This document shows positions 23,350 through 34,297 of a stretch of 64,000 nt of DNA, piece by piece; the first letter of the stretch is position 1; the number at the start of each line of letters is the position of its first letter. The stretch covers positions 310,001 through 374,000 of the forward strand of contig JAQFVV010000283.1 in assembly GCA_028023455.1 (NCBI GenBank). Reading direction: 5' to 3'. The notes below the pieces were generated by a model. The model was not told the origin of the DNA and searched no databases. It worked only from the letters and a program-made list of their open reading frames with translations. Made by a program: the position numbers and the translations under genes. The DNA is from Epiperipatus broadwayi (Eukaryota; Onychophora; Udeonychophora; Euonychophora; Peripatidae).

Positions 23350-26300
23350 GTTTTGAGGGTTAAAGTGGATGAAGTTCCTAGAATGTTAAAAAACAAAACT
23401 AAAAAAATGTTGATGCTAGTATATCAGGATTGACTTTTTTTTTTATAGATTTATTATTAACATAAGGCAGAGAATTTATAAATACAGTTGTTATCATAAA
23501 ATTAATCAAATTCATAAACAAGTCCATAAATCCAATAAATATTATTTAAAAAAAAAAAATCAGAAAAATTTGAAAATGAAATTAGATAATTTGCTGTGGA
23601 TTTGGAACCGGTATACTGAAAATTGAAACAATTTCTAATGTTAATATTCTTCTCACCATCTTTTTATTTTATAAAGATAAGAAAGAAAACATTCTCTGTA
23701 GTGTTACTTAGGAGTATGTCCAATTTATTTATTTATTACGACTATTGATGGAAGGTGGAAACTTAGGCTTGTCTTCTTTTCTTGATTGAATACAAGGATA
23801 TATGTATACATGCTCTCAAGGGAAGTTACTGATTGAATCCAGATTATTATACAAGATATTTATAAAAGGAAATGATTTTGATAGCATAATTCACTTGTGG
23901 CTCAAATAAGTTTACTATTATTACTTGTATTATGGCAACAATGTAATTCAGTTTTTTTAAACTGGAAATTTTAAAAAAAAAAAAATGAACCAAGTCCCAA
24001 GATCAGTTAAATGATAGCAATAACTGTTGTACAAAAAGCAATACCAAGAACAAAATTATAGAGAAGCTATAGAAATGATTCAACATGTTATGTTTTTATT
24101 ATGGTTTTATTATATTTTACTTTGTTTTTACTTTATTTTTCTGCATTTTTTTTTAGTTTTATGTATTTTTTATTTTAGATATATGAGTGTGAGGCTTTTT
24201 AAAATAAATATGGTGTATTTTTATTTAATACATATATATTTTTTTATTACAATCATTTTAAATAAATAGGTGGACAGTTTTATTTAATAAATAGCCCTCT
24301 GCAGAACCTCTCTGACAGCCACTCATAAAGGGATAGCTAAGAAAAAAGCAGGATTCGTTAGGCTTGACAATTGAAAAATCAAAAGTATATCTCAGAATTG
24401 AAAGTAGTTGAAAAAAAAGAAGTAAGTAATTTATTAATTTATAACTAAAGTGAATGCAAAAAGAATAAGAAAGATATTTAATTTAGAGTAGCAAGAGTCA
24501 GAAAAGGAGTTAGAAGGAAAGTTATGGGAAATGGACAGTTAGAGTAAAGGGAAACAGAAAAAAAGTATAAATCTATCCAGAATATAATAGATAATTGAAT
24601 TTATAAATTAGAACAAGATGTATAAAAGTCAATACAAAGCATGCAATTAAGCCAAAATCAGGAGATAAAAGTAACTATAAGAGAGGAAGTAGAGATGATG
24701 TAGAGTGAAAAATGAAAGTTTCAGAGCCTACTACTTAAAAAGGAATGTATGTATGAATGCTAATATATGCAGGAAGAGATGCTGGTTCAAGCAAGAAACA
24801 ATAAAAGAACATTGGTGAATCGCAAGGCTTGAGCAGAATAGGAGATGGTCTTGATGGGATCTTTGGTAAAGTGAAAAAAAAAGATTCTTCATGTATTTTT
24901 GAGAGAGACATCATCTGGTTATTTAGTAGCAAAATACTCATGTGAAAAAGAATGATGAGAAAAAGTTTTATAAATTGGAGGAAATTTATTTATGATGGTG
25001 ATATTAGGGAACCAAATGCCAGACTAAAAGGACTCGCTCTGGAAACTGTATAACTGATGAATGCTGGTTCAGCATGTCATGCATCTCTGGGATCATGTCT
25101 TTTAATTAAGATGTCTCTTTTCATATGTTTAAAGAATGTTTGGTGGAATGGAAGTTATTACTTACATCTACAAAAGATATTACAGAAAAAGAGAAGCAAA
25201 GTTCAATTATTCCATATTAATCTTTAATTGATGCTTAAAATATATATCTGGGTTAGAGATAATCTAGTTTAATAAATGATTAATGACAATCCTTGATGTA
25301 TTTATTTAGAATAAATGACATCAAAGTTGTGGCTGGAGTAAGTTTGATTCTTGTAAATCAAAATTTAACAATTTAAATAGTGATAGATTTTTAACTCATC
25401 TATTCATAAGTATTGGAAATAATGACACAAACAGCAAAGAAAAAAATATAAGATCAAACTATTTGTTGAACTTCAGACAGAGCATTATTTCTGATGGGAA
25501 AAAATGTTATTTAAGGAAAATGTACCGAAAACACTGATTCTTAATATTTAATTGGAAAGAATCGTGGATTCTTCCAAATTTCAATAATAAAATAGATATA
25601 TGCAATGTAAATAGATGTGTAATCGTTGTAACTGATATCTGAATTCAACAAAGTTATAATAGTGATGAAAATATTGAATAAGAAAATTTTTGATGTTGAT
25701 GACCTTATCTTAATCATTGAAAGTGAAATTAAATTAAAAAGTGTCATGGAAAGAAAGTCCTCAGTATGACAGAAAACAATTTATTTGCAGTAAAACAATA
25801 ATGCAATTTGATGAATGGCTGAAGATTTAGCATAATATAAAATATTATTGGAAATATAAGATGGAGTTAAAAGAAATTTTCTGTGACTATTTGCTTTGTT
25901 AATTTTAAGAAGAAAAGAATAATTGCATTGACAGATATATAGATAATGACATATCTTTTTAAAAAAACTGGGTTTTTTGCTCCACGAAACTTTATATACC
26001 TACCCACAGGTATTTTCACGTATTTTCTGTAATATTTGTCGGGCATAATTCTCTATATATAGATTTTTAAAAAATTTTAGTCAATTTTTATGAAATGATA
26101 TATTAAAAAATAAATTTTGTAATTTTACATTCATTGTTTATTTAAATAATAGATAAGCAAGAAATTAAATTTTGTAAAATTTCATAGTATGTATAATTGT
26201 GGGGTGTATTTAATATTTGTCTGAAAGTTTGTGAGCAATGACTTTTGACTTCTAATTATCGCTTTATTACATACATAGTCAGCGCCATATAAATAAACTA

Positions 26301-27040
26301 TTTATTACAGTAAATGACTTTAGAAAAATTCAAACTTTTATTTAAATGTTTCAAATACATTCAACTATTAGTAATAACATATAGGTTAGTATATAAACAA
26401 TATTTTGAATGATATTCTCTTCTCTTCAGGTGTTAGTGGCCTGACCAGAATTGTGGGCCTTTTATATTTGTGAATACTGAATTTAAGATGACACTCTTAA
26501 CTAATTAGATTATCGGGTCAATGGCAATAATCAGTAAAAAATTTATATATATTTATCTATGAGGATTTTCCTGATTTTACTATTTTTTTCAAAGGCAAGG
26601 TAATTGTTTCCAAACATTATGGCTTATCATAAACTTATGACATTTGCCATTATCGTGTGAACAGGATTTGTGTTTTATTTATGTTTCTGACGAATTTCTG
26701 AATTATAAGAAATGTATCTACAAGATTTTTTTGATTATTTCCTATAATTTTTGTTAAGATATAATTCAAAAATTTATCAGAAATATAAATAAAATACAAA
26801 TACTGTTCGCACGATAATAGCAAATGATGTCATAAATCAATGATTATTTTCTATAACTTTGATCAAGATATGTTTTTATGTACATAACATTTAGTTCAAT
26901 AAAAACATTTTTTCCAAAAAAAAAAAAAATGTGGTTTCATTTCTGCTTGTGGAACTGAGCTAATTTTTTTTTTTTTATTAAAATAAATTAAAATTTATTA
27001 GATACAATTGAACATGTTTACCTATACATAGCTATATTCT
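23350..27040. other. AT-rich stretch without genes
   Basis: Open frames here are short and low-complexity. 24420-24960 is purine-rich on the + strand. 25045-25300 holds a decayed GCTGGTTCAGCA-family piece. 26600-26870 has an inverted pair around ACATTTGCCATTATCGTG and GCACGATAATAGCAAATG (about 26640-26660 and 26807-26826). Confidence 0.45.
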
Positions 27041-27045
27041 TTTTA

Positions 27046-27213
27046 CACTGTTGCAAGGCATTCACTCTATAGAGCTTGCTGTGGTCCGAGACTGGGGCCA
27101 TTGCATTCCTTCACTCTTCCGGGAGGGTGACCCCAGCCGAGGTTTCATGAAAAAGCCAGTCCGGAGCCAGCAATCTATCTCTGTTCCTGAGCCGCTTGAG
27201 TAATTTGATATAG
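27046..27213. other. GC-rich exon-like island, strand uncertain
   Basis: A compact GC-rich block stands out sharply. On the + strand a pyrimidine-rich acceptor (TTCTTTTTACACTGTTGCAAG, ending about 27057) leads into a frame with RDWGHCIPSLFREGD and VRSQQSISVPEPLE, ending at TAA at 27200, as in a terminal exon. On the minus strand one frame is open for 60 codons, and another reads plausible protein with one TGA and a donor (AG|GTAAAC) at about 27023. Three partly open frames are expected of GC-rich sequence, so neither strand is proven. No family recognised. Confidence 0.3.
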
Positions 27214-28389
27214 ATGTTGCAGACACCACGATTAGCATTTGCAAAATTTAAAAAGAAAAACAAAGAAATTTTTGGAATAGACATAATTGTCTACCATATT
27301 GGAAAATATTCCAAATTTTTATTAATTTGGGATATGTAAAGATGTTACTTATAATTTTTAAATTACAGGTAATTAGAATGTTCTGCAATTTATTGACTTC
27401 TAGTTTTTAAAGGTTTATATTTTGTTTTAAAGGACAAGATTTTTAACTTACAATCTATGATATATAGAAATGGTATTTGATTATAAAGATGGAAATATCG
27501 TACAGCTTGAAGAATTTAGAATTATGGTGTTTTCTATAAAGCATAGAAAAATTTAATGGAATTGTTCAGAATTTAAAAACTTTGTAAAATATAACAGAAA
27601 TATTGAAATGGTAAGATGAAGAAGAAAAAATTAATAACATATGAGTAGAAAAAAAGATTACAAGATGATATAGAAATTTATTTAGTATTGAGAAATTTTA
27701 TTTATAAATTTTGGAAGATTGTAAGCTGAATAAGCAAAAGATATTGAAAATCAATGTAGAAAATTCAAATTGTGACAAAAAAAGTGAGATGAGAAAAATC
27801 GTCATCAGCAAAAAATACTTATGCCATTTTTGATGATGTTTTAAATGTGCTTAATCTTAGAATGGCCGAAGAAAGTCAGTATTTTAAAGTAAAGGCTCAT
27901 GAATTAACATTAAAATTTTTTAAATCCGGCTCACATGGTATCAATTTTATTAACTACCCGCTGATGTGAAAAATTGTATTGGATTGAAAAAAAAAAACGT
28001 TAATATTAATTAGTTGATGTTTACTTTATATGAGATTCAGTTCAAAAATGTATTTATTTCAGTTGTCGTTTTAATCAAATTTTTCTGAAATTTCGACAAT
28101 ATAATCAGTTAATAGAGATTTGACAAACCAAAATCACTTGCAAATTGTAAATGGAATAAAAATTATCTAATGTTGAATGAAATATTAAAAATAGTTTGTA
28201 ACTGTTTAACATTAATGTCAAAAAATATTAAATCGAGGAAAAATAAATCCTGGTAGTAGAAAAAAAAAAGTTTAATTAAATCTAAAATAATATAATTTAC
28301 AACTCCTATCACTGTATCCAATGCTTAAATATGTCAATAGAATACCAATAATCCATCGTCAAAGTAGCACCTATTTTTTAGATAATATT

Positions 28390-29050
28390 CCACTCAATAG
28401 ATAACTTTTAGTTAAATGCTTGGCTTTGGGTTAGAGTTTTTAGATCTAGTGGAGTGCCAGAGCATGAAACCATGGTCAGAGGTTTGGGGAGGGGAGTCCT
28501 GTCAGAGATATTTTAAATGCTTTCTCTAGCTAAGCATTTATCACAAAGCTTGTTGAGGAATTGGCAATCTTCATTGTTTATAATTACAAACTTAAGAGTA
28601 TAGGGTCATGTGATCTATGACTCTTATTTTGACTATAGTCTTTGCCTTAAGTCTTATGCAATGTTATATTGCTAAGACTACTAATATATAGTATGGCTGA
28701 AGATCTCTCAGTCCCATATAGCTATTTGAGTTGGATAGCTGGGTTTGAAGACATATAGGTGTCTGAAAATTTCAGATTTTCCACTCAGTAGATAACTTTT
28801 AGTTAAATGCTTGGCTTTGGGTTAGTGTTTTTAGATCTAGGGTTTGAACTTACCCTAGCATATCTCTGAGGAGTGCCAGAGCACGAAACCATGGTCAGAG
28901 GATTGGGGGGGGGGGGGTTCTGACATATTTTAAATGCTTTCTCTAGCTAAGCATTTAGCACAAAGCTTGTTGAGGAATTGGCAATCCTCATTGTTTATAA
29001 CTTACAAGCTTAAGAGTATAGGGTCATGTGATCTATGACATTTTGACTAT
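28390..29050 (+). repeat. 660-bp element with long direct terminal repeats, copy 1
   Basis: Two direct repeats (28390-28640 and 28781-29050, spacing 391) begin CCACTCAATAGATAAC and end GTGATCTATGAC. They flank a ~140-bp centre containing TTAAGTCTTATGCAATG and GGGTTTGAAGACATATAGG. The left repeat has an internal deletion of about 35 bp. The right one carries a run of about 13 Gs near 28905. The same three-part structure occurs inverted at 44993-45675, so it behaves as one unit. It resembles a miniature terminal-repeat element (TRIM-like), but no primer site or coding is visible. Confidence 0.75.
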
Positions 29051-30024
29051 TAATAAATGGAGCCATTTATTATCTTGGTCTATGATCTTATATATACAAT
29101 GATTGAAAGTGGTGAGTGAAACAGACTGAAAATAAATCTGTCTGGACATTTTAAGCCTTGATCAACATGCAAAGGTGAATTGTTTGAAGGTAGATTAATA
29201 AGTAATCATTTTTATGACCTTCCAAACAAATTCCTCAATACTTTAGATATAATAAACTGTGAATGCCAACAGCTAACTGATTTTCATATGTAAATCATGT
29301 TGCTGCAGATGATGTTTAAATAAACCAATAGAATATTGTGTGATGATTGGAGTTTATTTAAAATATCTAGGCAGATTCATTATCAATTTGTTTCATATTG
29401 TGTGTTGCCTTGACAACAGATTACTGATATTCTTTTGGTTTATTAAGCTACAGTGATGGGATTTACATATGATATCCTGTTAAATGTTGGCATTTATGGT
29501 TTATTTAAATTGAAATATGTCCTTTGTAACTGCCATTATTTGCCAACTTCAAATCCTTAGCAGACAAAAAAATTAGTTTGGAAATGCAGCGGATTGATAA
29601 ATCTCTGACAAAATTTATCAAGCTACTGGATGAGGAAGATGTATCATTATGAGCCTGTTTTCAAAACCTTTATATAAAATAAAGTGAATATTGGAAGAAT
29701 TCTAATTGATGTAATAGGTGTGATGGGCACTTAATGCTCTCTTGTTAGCAGCTAAACGTCTAATTAAATTATATGTACTTGGTAATAATCATTAGACAAG
29801 AATGTAATTTGTGAAGAAATTTCTAGTGAAAGCATCTTGCTCACAAATGCATAAAATTACACTATTATTTGCAAAGATATATATTATATAATTTTTCAAC
29901 CAAGAAACGTTCTCAAAAAGATAATTCCCCTACTAAGCTTGTTATAGATAGTGTGAATTAACCTCCAACATTTTGCAAGTATAGGAATTTTTGTCAGTTG
30001 GTTTTTGGAAATAGGATTATAAAG

Positions 30025-30130
30025 ATCTCTGATGATGACTGCAGGACAGTTGAAACTGTAAGAGTAAAGTTTTGGTGCAAAAAAAATAGTATTGTTAAGT
30101 GTATAAGAAAGTTGAAAATGGTATCATATG
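30025..30130. repeat. Half-copy of the CTGCAGGACAGT foldback family
   Basis: Reads GATGACTGCAGGACAGTTGA, AAGTTTTGGTGCAAAAAAAA, then TAGTATTGTTAAGTGTATAA, matching the right arm of the 11.7-kb foldback. The left arm is absent. Confidence 0.7.
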
Positions 30131-31542
30131 TAAATATAGAAATCAATACGTAAAGAAAGGAGGAAGAAGAAGAAAGTTGTATAAATGTTGAGTGGTATAG
30201 CGGTATTGTTGTCTCTTCTTTGAGGGTGGCTGATCTGACCAATAACAAACAATGTTCCAAAGCAAAAGTTCTCTACGAGGAATCTTAACCTCTACAAAAC
30301 CGAAATTAAAATTGCTAAAAATCAAAAACCGCATCTGCAAAATACGATATGAATATGAAGGAATGTATATGAGTGAAATCCATTTCCCATTGAAAAATGA
30401 TTGAGGGCTACAACAGATGTATAAAAGGAAAAAAGCAAAAAGAATACATTTAAAGAATCTAGTAATAGATGAATAGAGGGCAAAAAATAAAAATAAGAAA
30501 ATTCTTTGCTCTCACGATGACTGCACATAACTCCATAAATTAACCTAGTACGATATTTTACAATGTTTGGAAGTCACTTATTAACTTGGCCTTTAAGAAA
30601 AACTATAAAATCAGAAGGACACTTGTGGATAAGTATATGCAATTTTTGTTGACTGTTGCATTTGAAAGAATATCTTAGTTAGAGTGTCACCTAAAATTCA
30701 GTATTTATAAATCTCGAGATCCCAGATTTAATTCCCACGCTAACACTGTCACTGATGAGACTAACATTATCTGAAGAAGAAAGTAATACTACTTGAAAGT
30801 TTAATTTTTAAAGACATTTAACAATTAGTATTAGATGATAGAAATGGTCCAATATATAATTGATACTAAAATATGATGATTATAAACTTTCAGACAAAAA
30901 TATTTAATATATGTGTGTAAACTATATTTGCCACATTCATGCAATATTCATGCATAATATGCCTGTATGTTTTGATTCAAATATGCTATTCAACTATTTT
31001 AAATATTACTATTTAATTATTGACTTTTTTTCTTTTTATAATGTCCTTAAAGACTTTGGTTAATTCACTCTCTTTATCCAAAGATTATCTCTGGCTGGAG
31101 GGACCTCTTCGCTATATGCATGTGGCAAGGAGTTAAAAACATGCCTTACGCAAATAGGCAACCATTTCTCCCAAAAATGCATTGAATGTATGTAAGTTGT
31201 TAATGGTTACAAACATTCATGCTGCTTATATAATTTTATTATGCTTATTTGGAATGCATTTATAATGTTTCCTACTTTTGTGAAACTTTTATTTTAAATA
31301 ATTGTTGTCAATTGTTAATTTTGTTAAAAAAATTAAGAATGTGAGAAAAAGTAAACTTTTCGACAGTTGCTTTTAGATATAATAAACCTCCATACTTTCG
31401 CATTCTTTTTAAATTCACTTAAAGATATAGTAAAAGACAAATGACCCCAAGATGCATTTCATGCTGAACCAGCACTCATCAGTTGGTCCTCACTATCTCT
31501 CATATATATCTTTATTATATGAAAAGTATTTATCTAGAGTAA

Positions 31543-31695
31543 ATTGTTACATTTTCATTTACCATTGTCAAACTTCCTCCACAAACAACTTTGACGCCAT
31601 CCATGATTAGTAATAATCATTATTATATTTATCTGAAATGGATGGTGTCAAAGGTGTGAGTGGAGGTAGTTCGACAATGGTAAATGTAACAATTG
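31543..31695. repeat. Foldback, ~60-bp arms, upstream of LINE copy D
   Basis: 31543-31603 and 31638-31695 are inverted copies (ATTGTTACATTTTCATTTACC outermost and TTTGACGCCATCCA-type innermost). The inner module recurs at 46590-46620 and 46985-47030. The left side is preceded by the CATGCTGAACCAGCACTCAT signature of the 71-449 family (31455-31480). Confidence 0.8.
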
Positions 31696-31755
31696 CTTTT
31701 ACTCTTAGCCTTGTCGTAAACACTAAATAAATAATGGCACTAGATGACAGGGCAG

Positions 31756-32792
31756 TTAATTAACAGTGTTTTCATATAATAAATATGATGTAGTTAGAAT
31801 TATATGGAAAGGAGTTGCAGTAGCAGGGTTAACATATGGTAATGATGCATTATAGGTTAGTAAAGAGGCATTAAATTACTTAGAAAAAGTTCAAAGGGAA
31901 GTAGGAAGACATGCATTGGACGCAGATATATGGACAGCAAAAGAGGCAATTCAAGGAGAAATGGGATGATCAAGTTTTCATATGAGAGATGCAAAAAGTA
32001 AAATGAAAATGTTTGGTAGATTGCAGTTTATGGATAATAAAAGAATAGCTAAAATAGTATTTAATTGGGTTATGAGTAAAGGGCAGGTAACAAGATGGGT
32101 GAGAAAGGTAATGCGGTATGGAAAAGATTTGGATAAAGAATTTATATCAGTATATTTGTACAAAAGATGGGATGATTGTGTTAAGAGGATTGTTGAGTGT
32201 TGTAGTAGTAAGGAATGGGATAAAAGAATATATTAATAAAGAATAGGGAGTTAGAAAGAATGAGAAATAGTATGGAGAGTAAAAAGAGTTTAAATATATA
32301 TAGAAATAAACAGAATATTAGGTGTGAGTTAATATATGATAATAGTAAGGAAAGTAGTTTATTATTTAAGGCTCAAACAGGGTCTTTAGCTACAAGAGAA
32401 TATACATGTAAATGGAAAAAAAATGGGTGATTTATTTTGTAAATTATGTAAGGAATGAATAGAAAATATTAGGCATTTGTTCATTGAATGTAAATGCTTG
32501 AAAACAGAAAGGATACATATAATGAAGTTATGGAAGAATAAATATGAAAAAAGTGATTATACAGAAAGTGAATTATTGGTTTTTATTGCTGGGTTTGGGA
32601 AAAGATAAAGGGGATTTAGATATAAATGTTATAGAGTTGACAAGGATTATGTTGTGGAAATGGGATGGAGCAGAATATGGGAAAATTTAGAGTGGGGAAT
32701 AGAAAATAAAGTGGCTAACAAGTTTATCTGGGCATAATTGCTGGGATATTCTTGACTTCGTGTAAGGAGAAGCCACAATACATCACATCACA
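31756..32792 (+). pseudogene. LINE copy D, 5'-truncated C-terminal half
   Basis: Same family as copy A. The region after the RT palm is readable: LEKVQREVGRHAL, then a KSKMKMFGRLQFMDNKRIAK block, RWVRKVM, and a knuckle with CKLCK... HLFIEC broken by frameshifts near 32418 and 32455. The 3' end reads CATCACATCACATC at about 32780-32792. The 5' junction is directly preceded by CTAGATGACAGGGCAG (31740-31755). Several frameshifts make it non-functional. Confidence 0.85.
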
Positions 32793-34020
32793 TCTTTTCT
32801 GTCTGTTTGTATAACTTGAACTTCTTAAGAAGGATATTAAATTTTATTGCCTAAATGAACTGAAATTACCTATAAGATAGATTATGGCAGTTTATATATA
32901 TTGATTGTGTTGACGTTTCATGTTCATACTACTTAACATTTACATAAGATTATAGCAAAAGTAGATTAAGTATGATGATTACACGATGGAAAGCAATCGT
33001 AGTTCAAGTATTATATTAATAACAATAATAAAGATGTGTGTAAGTAATTGTAATCTGGGCCAACTATGAGGGCTAGTTCCACATGAAATGTGCATCTTAG
33101 GGATCATATATTTTTTTCACATATCTTTCGTCATATGCTTATGATTACATCTTTCCACAAGATGTTAAAAGCGGATAGAATTCAGTCTTCACCTTGTGTG
33201 AAAATGGTATAGTGAAAATTATATTACAGAAATATGATTTATTATGTGAATAATCTCTAATTTAATGAATGACTAATAAAAATAATATAATTCCATTAAG
33301 TAGTTTGTGTATATAGTTGTGAGGCCATTAAGTTTGATACATCACTTAAACTGTAGTAATTATATCCATACTGAAACAGTCGACCTTAGTTCAAGATCGA
33401 GTTTCACTGTTCTACCACAACCCACATTTCATCCTGCTTTTTTTTTTTGTCACATGTATATAAACTATACGTATATTTCTGAGAAGCGTCTATAAAAGTT
33501 ATAAATATAAATTTTAAATAAAAATTCTTTAATTATTTTGATATTAATGTCTCTAGATACAACTCAGATATATACACATATTAACATAGCTTTTATATAT
33601 ATAAAAGCACAAACAAATATTGTAAATAATTTTGTATTTTTTTTTCATAATTATATTTTTAATACTTTATAATTATTTTTCTTCATATAATTACACAAAA
33701 ATTCAAGATGGAAGATGCAGTCGTTGACTGTCCAAGAGTAATTAAAGGGGTGGGAACATTAGTTTGTTTCATGGTTTTAAAAGGAATTTTTCAATTAAAG
33801 TTAATGAAAGTAAAATTTAAAATAAAACTAATTAATTTTAAGTTCGCTGTTAACATTTTATCAAATCTATTTCCAATCTGGAAATTGATTTGAATTTATT
33901 TTTGGACAGTTATCTAGCAGTTGCATCTCCATAACAATAGAGAAAATATTTCTGTAAATAAAGATTCAATTAGAGTTAAGAAGTTTAATTAAAAACATTC
34001 TTTGAATAACTCAAAACTGG

Positions 34021-34029
34021 TATAAATAG
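34021..34029 (+). promoter_or_regulatory. TATA box of the DSCC1 promoter
   Basis: TATAAATAG sits 140 bases upstream of the first ATG (34161) and 272 bases upstream of the DCC1-type start (34293). Transcription would be expected to begin about 25-30 bases downstream, near 34050-34060. The sequence becomes GC-rich from about 34113 to 34290. No other strong core promoter is visible in the kilobase upstream. Confidence 0.5.
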
Positions 34030-34160
34030 GGCTGAAAATCTATTGTGTGAGAGTTTGGTCAATAGTCGCTAACTGACTCCACATCTGTTTGATTTTTGAC
34101 ATTTTTTAACTAGAGGGGCCTAAGCCGCCTTCCCCTCCGTCTTCAGCTCAACTCTTCGCC

Positions 34161-34297
34161 ATGCAGAGATGTAGCTCCTACCGCTCAAGAGTGCCCGTGC
34201 CATCAAAGAACTGCCGATGCCAAGAAACATGTTTTAAATCAAAGAATGCCACCTGCCACAGAAGATTCATCCCTACTTCATCCCATAAAGTCATGAG
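34161..34297 (+). CDS. DSCC1: DSCC1 candidate exon 1, with optional 44-residue N-terminal extension
   Basis: The exon ends GTC ATG AG with donor GTAACA at 34298. Exon 2 begins with G, so the joined codons read ATG AGG ACT ACA, giving M-R-T-T as expected for a DCC1 start. The intron phase therefore agrees independently with the protein alignment. The frame also stays open upstream to another ATG at 34161. That would add 44 residues rich in Cys, Arg, Lys and Ser, with six cysteines, which I do not recognise from DCC1 proteins. Either the family start at 34293 is used and 34161-34292 is 5' UTR, or this lineage has an extension. The stretch is clearly more GC-rich than its surroundings, as expected for a first exon, and follows a TATA box by 140 bases. 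Confidence 0.6.

Noticed and set aside
24027-24269. 80-codon frame rich in Phe/Tyr/Leu resembling a membrane protein
   Set aside because: Composition simply reflects T-rich DNA; it lacks any support from context.
27062-27244. In-frame TGA in the minus-strand frame read as selenocysteine
   Set aside because: No SECIS-like element can be judged, and the alternative + strand frame explains the composition equally well.
27240-27300. AAATTTTTGGA at 27266 as an Sm site of an snRNA or spliced leader
   Set aside because: The GC-rich block upstream matches no U-snRNA I know and there is no 5' GT donor or stem layout expected of an SL RNA.
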